DNA of 64,000 bases from an uncultured Opitutaceae bacterium. Lineage in GTDB: Bacteria; Verrucomicrobiota; Verrucomicrobiia; Opitutales; Opitutaceae. The notes under the pieces were generated by a model. It saw only the letters and a list, made by a program, of their open reading frames with translations. It was not told where the DNA came from and searched no databases. Shown one piece after another: positions 43,228-51,894 of the stretch. Position numbers and translations under genes: made by a program. The first letter of the stretch is position 1, and each line of letters starts with the position of its first letter. The stretch lies in NCBI GenBank assembly GCA_903929355.1, contig CAIYUN010000034.1:1-64000 (forward strand). Reading direction: 5' to 3'.

Positions 43228-45927
43228 TCACTCCAGGATCTGGCGGAGGCTTTCAAGGTCGAGGATGCTGGCGAGGCTGTCCTCTTGCACCACGGCGGCG
43301 GCGAGGGCGGATTTCTCGCGCTGCATGAGGCGGATCTTCTGCTCGACGGTGTCGGCCGCGACGAGCCGGTAGGCGACCACGGGCTGGGTCTGCCCGATGC
43401 GGTGGGTGCGATCGATCGCCTGGGCCTCCACCGCCGGGTTCCACCACGGGTCACAGAGGATGACATAGCTCGCGGCCGTGAGATTGAGGCCGAAGCCGGC
43501 GGCTTTGAGCGAGAGGAGAAACACCGTCTGGGTGCGGTCGGTCTGAAATTTCTCCACCAGCTCGGCGCGGTTTTCGGTCTGCCCGGTGAGCACGAGGTGG
43601 TTGATGCCGGCGGCCACGAGGCGGGGCTGGATGAGCTTGAGCAGCTCGACGAACTGGCTGAACACGAGCACCTGCATGCCCTCGTCGCGCAGCTCCTCCA
43701 GGCGCTCCAGGAGCGCCTCGAGCTTGGCGCTGGGGAGTTCGGCGTGGGCGGGGGAGACCAGCGCGGGGTGGCAGCAGATCTGGCGCAGGCGCAGCAGGCT
43801 GGCGAGGACGTTGAAGCGCACGGCGTCGAGCGCGCGGTCGGTCTCGACCCCCAGCAACTGCGCGCGGGCACGCTTGAGCTCGGCGTCGTAGAGGCGGCGT
43901 TGCCCACCCTCGAGGTCCACCAGGATCTCGTCCTCCGTGCGCGGGGGCAGCTCGGGCGCTACCTGGGCCTTGGTGCGGCGCAGCATGAAGTGGCGGACGC
44001 GGCGGCGCAGGCGGGCGGCGGCGGCCGGGTCGTCCGCCGGGAACTGGCGACGAAAGCCCGCCTGCGGGCCGAGCAGGCCCGGTTGCACAAAGGCGAACAG
44101 GCTCCACAAGTCGAGCAGCCGGTTTTCGATGGGCGTGCCGGTGAGCGCGAGCCGTTGCGCGGCCGGGATCGCGCGGGCCGTGACGGCGGTCTGGCTGAGG
44201 GGGTTCTTGATGAACTGTGCCTCGTCGAGGATGACGGCGTCCCAGTGGTGCCGTTTGAACCACGCCGCGTGGTTGCGGAGCTGGACGTAATTGGCGACGA
44301 GGATCGCCGGGCCGTCGGTCGGGCCGGGCGGGGCCGGTTCGCCGGCGTGCTCGGGGGTGAAGAGGATAGCGCCCAAGGTCGGGGTGAAACGCTCGGTCTC
44401 GGTCAGCCAGCCGTGCATCACACTTTTGGGGCAGACGACGAGGGCGCGATACGGCGCGGGGATCAGGCTGGTGGCCTGACTTCCGGACGAGGGAGCCGCG
44501 ACGACCCCGGCGCGGTTTCGGCCGGTCTGGTCGCCCGGACTTCCGGGCGCGTGCCGGACCGCCGCCGCATGCAGGAGCCAGGTGAGCGCCTGCACGGTTT
44601 TACCGAGACCCATGTCGTCGGCGAGGATGCCGCCGAAGCCGTTGGCCGCCAGATGGGCGAGAAAATGAAAACCTTCCTCCTGATAGTGCCGCAGTGTCGC
44701 GCGCAGGCCGGCGGGCAACGGAGGCGCGGGGAGGGCGGCGAGCGAGGCGGCGCGCTCGCGCAGTTCGGCGGCGAGCGCGGCGTCGCGCGCCATGAAGGTC
44801 GCGGCCTCGCCCGCCAGCTGGAGCGCGTGCAGCCGGTGCCGGGCCGGGCGCCCTTGGGTGAGCAGGTCCTCGGCGCGCAGGCCGAGTCGGTCGAGCGCGG
44901 CGGTCGTCGCGGCCGAACCGGCGGCGGCGGGCGCGAGCTCGAGGCGGCGCCAGCCGACCCCGGCGAGCCGCACCCATTGGCCGCCGGCCTTCATCAGCAG
45001 CGCGAGTTCGTCCGGCGTGAGCGTGGTGTCGTCCACCTGCAGTTCGGCGGTGAGGTCGAACCAATCGCGGCCCCCGCCCGCCGCCGGCACGGCGGTGAAC
45101 TCCACCCGGGCGTGCAGGGGCGGATCCAGCAGGCCGGTGAGCTCGGGCGAGGCCTCAACCACCACGTCCGGCGGGAGCGTCGCCCGCCAGGCGATGAACT
45201 CGTCGGGAAAGTTTTTTCCGGCGGACCGGGTCCAGGCACCGGCCCAGACATTCCAGCGGAGGCGGAAGTCCGCGAACAAGGCGCCGGCGGCGTTGGCGGC
45301 GGCGACCTCGGGGGCCACCGCGGCCTCGCCCGGTGCGCGGGGCGGGGGGGCACCCCCGGGGGTCCACTGCCAGCCGCCATCACCGCTCCAGTGTTGCTCG
45401 CAGGGCGGGTCGGCGGACCGAACGAGGAGCCGGGCGTGAAACAGCAACGGGTCGTATTCCGCCTCCTCCGAGCTGAGCCAGCATTTCACGATCCCCTGCG
45501 CCGGGACCAGCCGCACCGGCCCCAAGGGCTGGCCGGCACCGGGAGCCACCGGAGGCGGCGGGGCGGGGGCGGGCTCGATGACGGCGGCCCGGGTCGCGGC
45601 GGCCTCGCATTCGGCCAGCCAGGCCAGGCCGGCGGCGTGGCCATGTTCGCAGTTTTTGGACCGCGGGCAGGTGCAGAGGGAGCTCCACTGGCCACGGGTG
45701 AGGAAGAGCTTGACGTCAAACGGGTGTTCCTCGCCGGTCACACGAGACTGGACAAAGTGGTCGGCGTCGGCCCACACCGTCTGGACCTGGCCGGCCGCGA
45801 AGCAGTCCTCGCCGAGTTGGCGGACACGAGGTTCACGCGCGTCGAGCCAGGCCCGGAGCGCGATCAGCGCCCCGGGGGCCTGCACGCTGCGCCCGGGGGG
45901 CGCGCGGTCGCGAAGTTTGGCGGCCAT
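43228..45927 (-). CDS. SWIM zinc-finger SNF2-family helicase
   Basis: An 899-residue protein. The N-terminal SWIM zinc finger is CTCPRSKNCEHGHA (about 77-90). After a spacer domain, a SNF2 motor has motif I ILADDMGLGKTVQAL, DEAQ box VILDEAQFIKNPLSQ, LTGTPIENRLLDLWSLF, and C-terminal motif VI QAIDRTHRIGQTQPV. These proteins remodel protein-DNA or RNA polymerase complexes; the bacterial role is not well defined. An extra loop rich in Gly/Ala/Ser (HAPGSPGDQTGRNRAGVVA) lies between motifs I and Ia. ATG 45927 is chosen; the upstream frame overlaps the glyQS end. Confidence 0.9.
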   Translation of the reverse strand: MAAKLRDRAPPGRSVQAPGALIALRAWLDAREPRVRQLGEDCFAAGQVQTVWADADHFVQSRVTGEEHPFDVKLFLTRGQWSSLCTCPRSKNCEHGHAAGLAWLAECEAAATRAAVIEPAPAPPPPVAPGAGQPLGPVRLVPAQGIVKCWLSSEEAEYDPLLFHARLLVRSADPPCEQHWSGDGGWQWTPGGAPPPRAPGEAAVAPEVAAANAAGALFADFRLRWNVWAGAWTRSAGKNFPDEFIAWRATLPPDVVVEASPELTGLLDPPLHARVEFTAVPAAGGGRDWFDLTAELQVDDTTLTPDELALLMKAGGQWVRLAGVGWRRLELAPAAAGSAATTAALDRLGLRAEDLLTQGRPARHRLHALQLAGEAATFMARDAALAAELRERAASLAALPAPPLPAGLRATLRHYQEEGFHFLAHLAANGFGGILADDMGLGKTVQALTWLLHAAAVRHAPGSPGDQTGRNRAGVVAAPSSGSQATSLIPAPYRALVVCPKSVMHGWLTETERFTPTLGAILFTPEHAGEPAPPGPTDGPAILVANYVQLRNHAAWFKRHHWDAVILDEAQFIKNPLSQTAVTARAIPAAQRLALTGTPIENRLLDLWSLFAFVQPGLLGPQAGFRRQFPADDPAAAARLRRRVRHFMLRRTKAQVAPELPPRTEDEILVDLEGGQRRLYDAELKRARAQLLGVETDRALDAVRFNVLASLLRLRQICCHPALVSPAHAELPSAKLEALLERLEELRDEGMQVLVFSQFVELLKLIQPRLVAAGINHLVLTGQTENRAELVEKFQTDRTQTVFLLSLKAAGFGLNLTAASYVILCDPWWNPAVEAQAIDRTHRIGQTQPVVAYRLVAADTVEQKIRLMQREKSALAAAVVQEDSLASILDLESLRQILE

Positions 45928-46003
45928 GGGACAGGGAGGGGAGCGCGGCGGCGGGGCCGGTTGGGGAAACCCGCGCCCCGGGGGGCGGCACGCTCCCGGG
46001 AGA

Positions 46004-47545
46004 TCAAAACACCTGTTCCTCGAGCAGGGCGAAGAGCTCGGCCTCGGTGACCCGCCGCTGCTGCATCGAGTCGCGCTCGCGCAACGTGAAGGTGTCGCCC
46101 GGCTGCTCGAGGGTGTCGAAGTCAATGGTCACGCACCACGGCGTGCCGATCTCGTCCTGCCGACGGTAGCGTCGGCCGATGGCCCCGCCGTCGTCATAGA
46201 ACACCGCGTGGCGGCGCTTGAGCTTCGCGTGCAGTGCGCGGGCGCGGGCGACGAGCGGCTCCTTGTTCTTCAGGAGCGGGAGCACGGCGACCTTCACGGG
46301 GGCGAGGCGGGGCGACAGGCGGAGCACGGTGCGTTTCTCCACGTTGCCCTTCTCGTCGGTCACGTCCTCCTCGGCATAGCCGGCGCAGAGCACCGCGAGC
46401 AGGATGCGGTCCACGCCGACGGCCGGCTCGATGACATGGGGGACGAATTTCTTCTTCGTGGCCTCGTCAAAAATCTCCTGCGGCCGGCCGCTGGCGTTGG
46501 CGTGCTGGGTGAGGTCGTAGCTGCCGCGCGCCGCGATGCCCCACAGCTCCTGCACCCCGAACGGGTAGCGGAACATGATGTCGGTGGTGCCCTTCGAGTA
46601 AAACGCGAGCTTGGCCTTGGGGTGGTCGTATTCGCTCAGGTGCGTGTCGGGCAGGCCGATGGAGCGCAGCCAGTCCTTGCACCAGTCGATCCAGTGGCGG
46701 TGCCATTTCGCCCAGTCGTCGTCCTCGTGAATGAAGAACTCCATCTCCATCTGCTCGAACTCGCGGGAGCGGAAGATGAAATTGCGCGGGGTGATCTCGT
46801 TGCGAAACGATTTGCCGATCTGGGCGATGCCGAAGGGGAGCTTCACCCGGCCCGTGTCCACGATGGTCTTGAAGTCCACAAACATGCCCTGCGCCGTCTC
46901 GGGGCGGAGGTAGGCCACCGACGAGGCGTCGGTCATCGCGCCCACGTTCGTTTGAAACATCATGTTGAAGGAGCGCGGCGGCGTGAGGCTGCCGGGCTCG
47001 CCGGTGGCGGGGGAGGGGATGAGGGGGATTTGGTCGGGGGTGGCGGTTTCGAACGACAGCGGGACGATCCCCTCCAGTTTGCCGCGGGCGGCCTTCTTGC
47101 GCTTCAGCTCCTCGGCGAGTTTCTGCAGCTCGGCCGAGGTGTCCTCGCTTTCCAGTGCGCAAACAAACCCCAGGTCAACCGGGACGCCGTCCTCCTGGGC
47201 GACGATCACTGGGGCGAAAAACAACTGGTCCGCCCGGTACCGCTGCTTGCTCACCTTGCAGTCCACCAGCGGGTCGCTGAAGCCGGCAACGTGGCCGGAG
47301 GCCTCCCAGACCTTCGGGTGCATGATGATGGAGGATTCGAGGCCGACGATGTCGTCGCGGCGGCGCACCAGGTCATTCCACCAACAGTCGCGGATGTTTT
47401 TCTTCAGCTCGACGCCGAGCGGACCGTAGTCAAAAAAACCGTTGAGGCCGCCATAGATTTCGGAGGAGGGAAAGATGAAGCCGCGGCGCTTGGCGAGCGA
47501 GACAACGGCTTCCATGAGGTTGGCGGAGGGCGCGGGGGTGGACAT
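46004..47545 (-). CDS. glyQS: Glycyl-tRNA synthetase, dimeric (alpha2) type
   Basis: A 513-residue class II synthetase, homologous to the archaeal/eukaryotic and Gram-positive homodimer form rather than the alpha2beta2 bacterial type. Motifs: [39 protein letters not shown] (motif 1/2 region), [25 protein letters not shown], and the C-terminal [14 protein letters not shown] with a HGTP anticodon domain. The start is ATG 47545. It is followed 76 bases downstream by the SNF2 gene. Confidence 0.94.
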   Translation of the reverse strand: MSTPAPSANLMEAVVSLAKRRGFIFPSSEIYGGLNGFFDYGPLGVELKKNIRDCWWNDLVRRRDDIVGLESSIIMHPKVWEASGHVAGFSDPLVDCKVSKQRYRADQLFFAPVIVAQEDGVPVDLGFVCALESEDTSAELQKLAEELKRKKAARGKLEGIVPLSFETATPDQIPLIPSPATGEPGSLTPPRSFNMMFQTNVGAMTDASSVAYLRPETAQGMFVDFKTIVDTGRVKLPFGIAQIGKSFRNEITPRNFIFRSREFEQMEMEFFIHEDDDWAKWHRHWIDWCKDWLRSIGLPDTHLSEYDHPKAKLAFYSKGTTDIMFRYPFGVQELWGIAARGSYDLTQHANASGRPQEIFDEATKKKFVPHVIEPAVGVDRILLAVLCAGYAEEDVTDEKGNVEKRTVLRLSPRLAPVKVAVLPLLKNKEPLVARARALHAKLKRRHAVFYDDGGAIGRRYRRQDEIGTPWCVTIDFDTLEQPGDTFTLRERDSMQQRRVTEAELFALLEEQVF

Positions 47546-47633
47546 AGGAACGGGCAGCACTACGCTAGCGGGAGCCTGCGGTCAATGGTCGCGTGGAGGA
47601 GATTTTAGTGGGGGAGGGCGGTTGGGTTCAGCC

Positions 47634-47659
47634 ATGGAGCCGGGGCGACCCCGCCCCGG
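47634..47659 (+). repeat. GGAGC/ACCC-loop palindrome, copy 6
   Basis: ATGGAGC precedes the stem CCGGGGCG-ACCC-CGCCCCGG (47640-47659), perfect 8-bp arms. Confidence 0.65.
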
Positions 47660-47773
47660 TCATGGGCCGCGCGGGATGCGGCGAGGTTGTCGGGCAGCTC
47701 CAGTTTCATCCTTGTCGTGCGCGGAAGACCCCGGAGCGTCCTCACCGAAGTCGGCCCCATCCCGGCCCAAACG

Positions 47774-47814
47774 ACCAAAATAGAAACAGCCGGCGGCCCC
47801 ACGCCGCCGGCTGT
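47774..47814 (-). terminator. Rho-independent terminator of the EF-hand gene
   Basis: The 12-bp arms ACAGCCGGCGGC (47786-47797) and GCCGCCGGCTGT (47803-47814) flank a 5-base loop. Read on the minus strand the stem is followed by TTCTATTTTGG. It lies about 50 bases beyond the EF-hand stop codon. Confidence 0.85.
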
Positions 47815-47865
47815 TCGTTGTGCTATGCGTTCCTGGTGTATGAGCGCGAACGCAAAAGGTTTATT

Positions 47866-48579
47866 TTAGCCGCCACCGCCACGGCCGCCACGGCCCCCAC
47901 CGGGGGGCGGACCACCAGGACCGCCACCGGGCGGACCGCCGCCGGGACCGCCGCCGGAGGGTGCGTTGCCGCCGTTGCGGCGGGCGCCCGGAGGAGGAGG
48001 CTGGCGGAACTCGTCGAGCGTGATCACGCCATCGCCATTCTGGTCGAGGGCGCGCAGCACGTCGGAGGCGGCGGCGATCTCGTTGCCGTCGATCACCCCG
48101 TCACGGTTCGTGTCAAACAGCTGCATGAGCCGGTTGGCCGCCGGAGCGCCAGGCGGACCACCCCGACCGCCGCCGGGAGGTCCACCCGCGGGACCGCCGG
48201 CCCCGGATTGGGCGGCATTGGGGTTGTAGCTGTTGCCGGCACTGTCCGTGGTGGCGGTGCCGCCACCGTTCGGACCGCCGGACCGCCGCCCGCCGCGTGG
48301 CGGAGGCGGGGCCAGACGGAGCTCGTCGGGTGTGAGCACGCCGTCGCCGTTTTGGTCGAGGCCGCGGAGCCCATCCGGCGCGGCGGCGATCTCGCTGGCA
48401 TCGATCACCCCGTCATCATTGGAGTCCAAGAGTCGGAACACCGGATCGGGCCCCGGGTTGCCCCGGGCGCCACGACCGGCGGGAGGGCTGCCGGCCGGAC
48501 CGCCGGAGGGTTGGGCGAAGGAAAGCGCCGCCGACACCAAGGTCAGCGCGCCGAGCAGGAGGAGGTTTTTGGTCTTCAT
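47866..48579 (-). CDS. Secreted EF-hand calcium-binding protein
   Basis: A 237-residue protein with a signal peptide (MKTKNLLLLGALTLVSAALSFAQ). It has two pairs of EF-hand loops: DSNDDGVIDASE and DQNGDGVLTPDE, then DTNRDGVIDGNE and DQNGDGVITLDE, each with the canonical Dx[DN]xDG ligands. The pairs are joined and followed by very Gly/Pro-rich linkers, and the C-terminus ends in a Gly/Arg tract. It probably binds calcium in the periplasm or outside the cell. It is flanked by its own terminator. It neighbours a small membrane protein and a two-component system whose sensor has a similar Gly/Pro-rich region. Confidence 0.88.
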   Translation of the reverse strand: MKTKNLLLLGALTLVSAALSFAQPSGGPAGSPPAGRGARGNPGPDPVFRLLDSNDDGVIDASEIAAAPDGLRGLDQNGDGVLTPDELRLAPPPPRGGRRSGGPNGGGTATTDSAGNSYNPNAAQSGAGGPAGGPPGGGRGGPPGAPAANRLMQLFDTNRDGVIDGNEIAAASDVLRALDQNGDGVITLDEFRQPPPPGARRNGGNAPSGGGPGGGPPGGGPGGPPPGGGRGGRGGGG

Positions 48580-48665
48580 GGTTGGGGTTGGGTTGACGCG
48601 ATGAGGCTAAGCGAGATTCGTTAAGGGGTGATGTGCGCGGCGGGCGAAAATTGTTTAGCGCGGGT

Positions 48666-48685
48666 AAAAACCGGGGACGGTTTTT
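48666..48685 (-). terminator. Terminator after the small membrane protein gene
   Basis: AAAAACCG (48666-48673) pairs with CGGTTTTT (48678-48685) around GGGA, giving an A/T-rimmed hairpin that could act on both strands. It lies 12 bases past the stop at 48697 and separates that gene from the EF-hand gene. Confidence 0.75.
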
Positions 48686-48696
48686 CGCCAGATAAC

Positions 48697-48888
48697 TTAT
48701 TCCGGGGCGCCGCCGGAGCTGTTCAAAGCCGGGTCAACATTGCCCCCGGCCGTGGACAGCGGGGTTAGGGCCGGGCGATTTTGGGTGCCGTGCGAGCCGG
48801 TGGACGGAACGAGGACGAACACGGCGGCGGCGAGGAGCCAGGCTCCGGCGAGGGCGGTGAGCAGGGTCTTGTTGGTCAGGTTGGTCAT
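48697..48888 (-). CDS. Small single-span membrane protein, unknown
   Basis: A 63-residue ORF from ATG 48888. Residues 8-30 form one hydrophobic helix (LLTALAGAWLLAAAVFVLV); the rest is polar, Ser/Gly/Pro-rich. It is followed directly by a strong hairpin terminator and lies about 100 bases downstream of the histidine kinase, so it is likely the last gene of the two-component operon. No homology was recognised. Confidence 0.55.
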   Translation of the reverse strand: MTNLTNKTLLTALAGAWLLAAAVFVLVPSTGSHGTQNRPALTPLSTAGGNVDPALNSSGGAPE

Positions 48889-48986
48889 GGGGATTTGATC
48901 GGCCCTGACCATACCCGGGAATTGTAAAGCTATGATGTGGGTCGGCCGGGAAAATCATTGGGGGACTGTAAAATCCCCCGCGCGGT

Positions 48987-50597
48987 TCAGACCGCAGCCA
49001 GGCGCACCTCGGCGCGGAAGCCATGGGGTTCGCGGTTGGAGAAGCGGACGGTGCCGCGGCAGGCCTCGACCGCGCTGCGCACGATGGCGAGGCCCAGACC
49101 CGCGCCCCCGGTCTCGCGGGTGCGCGCAAACTCAGGCCGGTAAAACGGCTCGCCCAGGCGGGTGAGCGTGTCGGCCGGCACCCCCGGACCCTGGTCCTCG
49201 ACCGTAATGACGACTTCCGTCCCCTCCGCGCGCGCCGTGAGGGTGACCGGGCCGGCGGCGCCGGCATAGCGGAGGGCGTTGCGCACGAGATTGGCCAGGG
49301 CGCGGGACAGCAGCGCGGCGTCGGCGCGCACGGCGAGGCCGGCGGGCACATCCACCGTGACAGTCCCCGCCCCCGTGGCCTCCCGGGCCAGCACCCCGGC
49401 CGCCAGCGGGGCGAGCACGACCTCGTCGAGTGCGGCATCGCGGGGCTTGAGGCCGGCCTTGGTGAAGGCCAACAGCTCCCCGATGAGCCCGGACATCTGC
49501 TGCACCTCCTCCCGCACATCGTCGATGGCGGGTTGGAGCGCCGGGTCGGCGCTGGTTTCGAGGATGCCGACGGCGACCTGCAGCCGGCCGACCGGCGAGC
49601 CGAGCTCGTGCGCGATGTCGCCCAGGAAGCGCTTCTGGCCCGTGGCGGCCCGGTCAAGCTGCACCGCCATGCGGTTCACGGCGCCGCCGAGACGGCCGAG
49701 TTCGTCGCGGCGGGTGTCGTCCACATGGGTGTCGAAATGGCCCTCGGCGATTTGCTCGGTGGCGCGGGTGAGCTGGCCAAGCGAGCGGGTGATGCTGCGC
49801 ACGAGGGGAAGCCAGAAGAGGACCGACAGCCCCATCGCGGCGGCTGCGGCGACGAGCCAGGGGGTGAGATCGAGCAGAGGCACGACGGCGCCGAGCGAAT
49901 CGGCCTGCATCAACAACGTGCTGGCGGGCAGGTAGCCACCGTTGACATCGGCGACCGGCGGCAGGCGCACCCCGGCCCAATAACCGGACGGATCCTCTGC
50001 CCGGAGGAGAAAGCGTGCGTCGCGCGGACCGGCGGGCGGGCGACCGCCAAACGGAGGCGGCCCGGCGTTTGCGCCGGGGGGCTGCCCCGGGCCGACGGGC
50101 GTCGCAACCGCCTCCGCGTCATTGGGCGGGGGCGCACCCTGGCCGCGCGGGCCGTCGGGTGGGGGCGCCTGGTTGCCGCGATTATTGTTTCTCGGGCCGG
50201 GCGGCTGGCCGCCGCGCGGGCCAAAGCCGGGGCCGCGGCCACCCTCAAGCAGCCGCACGCGCACCGCCACCGGCAGGGTCATCGTCGGACCGGCCAGCTG
50301 GCGGCCGTTGTTTTGGAAAAGGTAAAACTTCGCGGCATGCGGCTCCGCCTCGCCAAAATGATCCGTCACCACCGACTGCAACACGTCGTCACGGGCGCCG
50401 GGTGCGGCGGTGCGCAGCTCGACGGCGATGATCTCCGCCACCGTCTGGAGGCGGGCCCCGGCCCGGCCGGCGATGAGGGCATCCCAGTTGAAGCCCGATT
50501 CACGCACCAGGAAACCTCCGCCCACGGCGGTCAGCAACACCAGGTTGAGCAGCAACCAGAGGGAGACCTTGAGCGAGAGCGGAAAGGAGACTTTCAT
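48987..50597 (-). CDS. Sensor histidine kinase
   Basis: A 536-residue membrane kinase. An N-terminal TM helix (SLWLLLNLVLLTAVGGGFLV) precedes a periplasmic domain of about 230 residues, which includes a Gly/Pro/Asn-rich stretch of about 80 residues (GPGFGPRGGQPPGPRNNN...). A second TM helix, a HAMP domain (RSLGQLTRATEQIAEGHFDTHV), the H-box FLGDIAHELGSPVGRL with His330, and the ATPase motifs NLVRNALRY, VEDQGPGVPADTL and GGAGLGLAIV follow. It resembles CpxA-type sensors. The cognate regulator is encoded 10 bases upstream. The Gly/Pro-rich sensor loop recalls the linkers of the neighbouring EF-hand protein. Confidence 0.92.
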   Translation of the reverse strand: MKVSFPLSLKVSLWLLLNLVLLTAVGGGFLVRESGFNWDALIAGRAGARLQTVAEIIAVELRTAAPGARDDVLQSVVTDHFGEAEPHAAKFYLFQNNGRQLAGPTMTLPVAVRVRLLEGGRGPGFGPRGGQPPGPRNNNRGNQAPPPDGPRGQGAPPPNDAEAVATPVGPGQPPGANAGPPPFGGRPPAGPRDARFLLRAEDPSGYWAGVRLPPVADVNGGYLPASTLLMQADSLGAVVPLLDLTPWLVAAAAAMGLSVLFWLPLVRSITRSLGQLTRATEQIAEGHFDTHVDDTRRDELGRLGGAVNRMAVQLDRAATGQKRFLGDIAHELGSPVGRLQVAVGILETSADPALQPAIDDVREEVQQMSGLIGELLAFTKAGLKPRDAALDEVVLAPLAAGVLAREATGAGTVTVDVPAGLAVRADAALLSRALANLVRNALRYAGAAGPVTLTARAEGTEVVITVEDQGPGVPADTLTRLGEPFYRPEFARTRETGGAGLGLAIVRSAVEACRGTVRFSNREPHGFRAEVRLAAV

Positions 50598-50607
50598 GAC
50601 GGGGGGA

Positions 50608-51342
50608 TCAGTCGGCGTCGGCCGGATTGACCAGCATGTACCCGGCGGAGCGGAGGGTGCGGATGAAGCGCGGGTTCTTCGCGTCGTCCCCGAGTTTCTT
50701 GCGGAGGGCGGAGATGTGGACATCAATGGAACGGTCGAACACGTCGTAGTTCCGGTCGCGGATCTCCTCCAGGAGCGCCTCGCGGGATTTCACGCGGCCG
50801 CGGGCCTTGGCCAGGCTGGCGAGCAGGTCAAACTCGACCGGGGTGAGGGTGAGGGGGGTGTCGCCGAGCACGGCGGTGCGCGTGTCGGGACTGACCCGGA
50901 GGGGGCCGACGACGTATTCGGCCGCGGGCGCGTCGCCGGCGGCGGGGGTGCGGGCGGTGCGGCGGAGCACGGCGCGCAGCCGGGCCAGCAGCTCGCGGGT
51001 GGAAAAAGTCTTGGGCAGGTAGTCGTCGGCGCCCACCTCGAGGCCGACAATGCGGTCGGTCTCATCGCCGCGCGCAGTCAGCATCAGCACGGGCAGGTCA
51101 CGCTTGGCGCGGATGCGTCGGAGGACCTCGAAACCGTCGAGCCCCGGCATCATCACATCGAGAATGATGGCGTGCCAGGTCTCGTCGTCCGCCGTGGCGC
51201 GTTCCACCCCGGTAAGGCCGTCGTGGACGGCCGTCACGTCGAAACCGAGCGGGCCGAGGTAGCCGGCGACGAGACGGCAGAGCTTGCGGTCGTCGTCGAT
51301 CATCAGGAGCCGGGTGCGGCCGGCGGAATCGGGCGCGTTCAT
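50608..51342 (-). CDS. OmpR-family response regulator
   Basis: A 244-residue regulator. The receiver domain has LLMIDDDRK, phospho-acceptor Asp62 in ILDVMMPGLDG, and Lys111 in DDYLPK. The winged-helix domain has LTLTPVEFDLLASLAKARGRVKSREAL and DRSIDVHISALRKKLGDDAKNPRFIRTLRSAGYML. It closely resembles CpxR-type regulators. ATG 51342 is chosen. It is first in a run with the kinase and probably the small membrane gene. Two copies of ACATTTTTCTG in the upstream spacer are candidate binding sites. Confidence 0.92.
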   Translation of the reverse strand: MNAPDSAGRTRLLMIDDDRKLCRLVAGYLGPLGFDVTAVHDGLTGVERATADDETWHAIILDVMMPGLDGFEVLRRIRAKRDLPVLMLTARGDETDRIVGLEVGADDYLPKTFSTRELLARLRAVLRRTARTPAAGDAPAAEYVVGPLRVSPDTRTAVLGDTPLTLTPVEFDLLASLAKARGRVKSREALLEEIRDRNYDVFDRSIDVHISALRKKLGDDAKNPRFIRTLRSAGYMLVNPADAD

Positions 51343-51894
51343 GGGTGCGGGCCAAGCAAGCACGTTTCCGGGGGGAAATCAGCCCAGATTACACCTGCTT
51401 AACATTTTTCTGGATTTTTCCTAAGAAAATGCCCCTGAACGTGTCTTAGCTACAGCTCCCTGTGTCTCATTCCTTTCTCCACTCCGCCGGGTGCGGTCAT
51501 GACATTTTTCTGACAACTATTTTGCAGGCTGATGACAATTCCCCGACCGGAATGCGCTATTCTCGTGCGTCACCCTTATGAACCCCCTCGCTCAATTCTC
51601 CCACCGGCGCGCCTCTCCATTCTTGAACCCAATCGTCCAAAGCCCGCTTGCGTTCTGGATGTGCTGGGGCTTGCACGCCGTGGTGGGTCGCTGGCTCCGG
51701 TCCGATGTTTTTTGCCCCGGCACCGGGTCAGTCAGCCCGGCTACCATCGAATCTGCCCGAAAACGGGGATGCGCCTCGCCCAACCTCCCTTGGTGAATGC
51801 GGTTGCGCCGCGTCCGGCCTTCGCCAGCCTGCAACCCACCAGCCGGGTGCCCCACGATTCAGTCCCGCCCCCCTCCCCTCCGTTTCCCTCCGCC
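51343..51894. other. Long divergent spacer between response regulator and MuiA genes
   Basis: A 552-base gap. The left half is AT-rich and regulatory-looking: ACATTTTTCTG at 51402-51412 and again at 51502-51512, CTAAGA/TCTTAG arms at 51421-51449, and TGACAACTAT near 51511 that matches half of the 17-bp operator. The right half is open in the MuiA frame from 51532 but looks like translated spacer. A 72-codon frame at 51578 has no supporting feature. Confidence 0.5.

Larger units (their letters stand above)
47546..47865. other. Spacer with palindrome and strong terminator
   Basis: A 320-base gap upstream of glyQS and downstream of the EF-hand gene. It contains a perfect ACCC-loop palindrome (47634-47659) and the EF-hand gene terminator (47774-47814). 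The glyQS promoter must lie near 47560-47640. No T-box leader hallmark (the TGGNACC-like bulge) was recognised. Confidence 0.5.

Noticed and set aside
51532-51894. N-terminal extension of MuiA copy 1 and a 72-codon ORF at 51578
   Set aside because: The signal peptide starts at 51895; the upstream translation is proline/arginine-rich with no conservation and no equivalent in copy 2.
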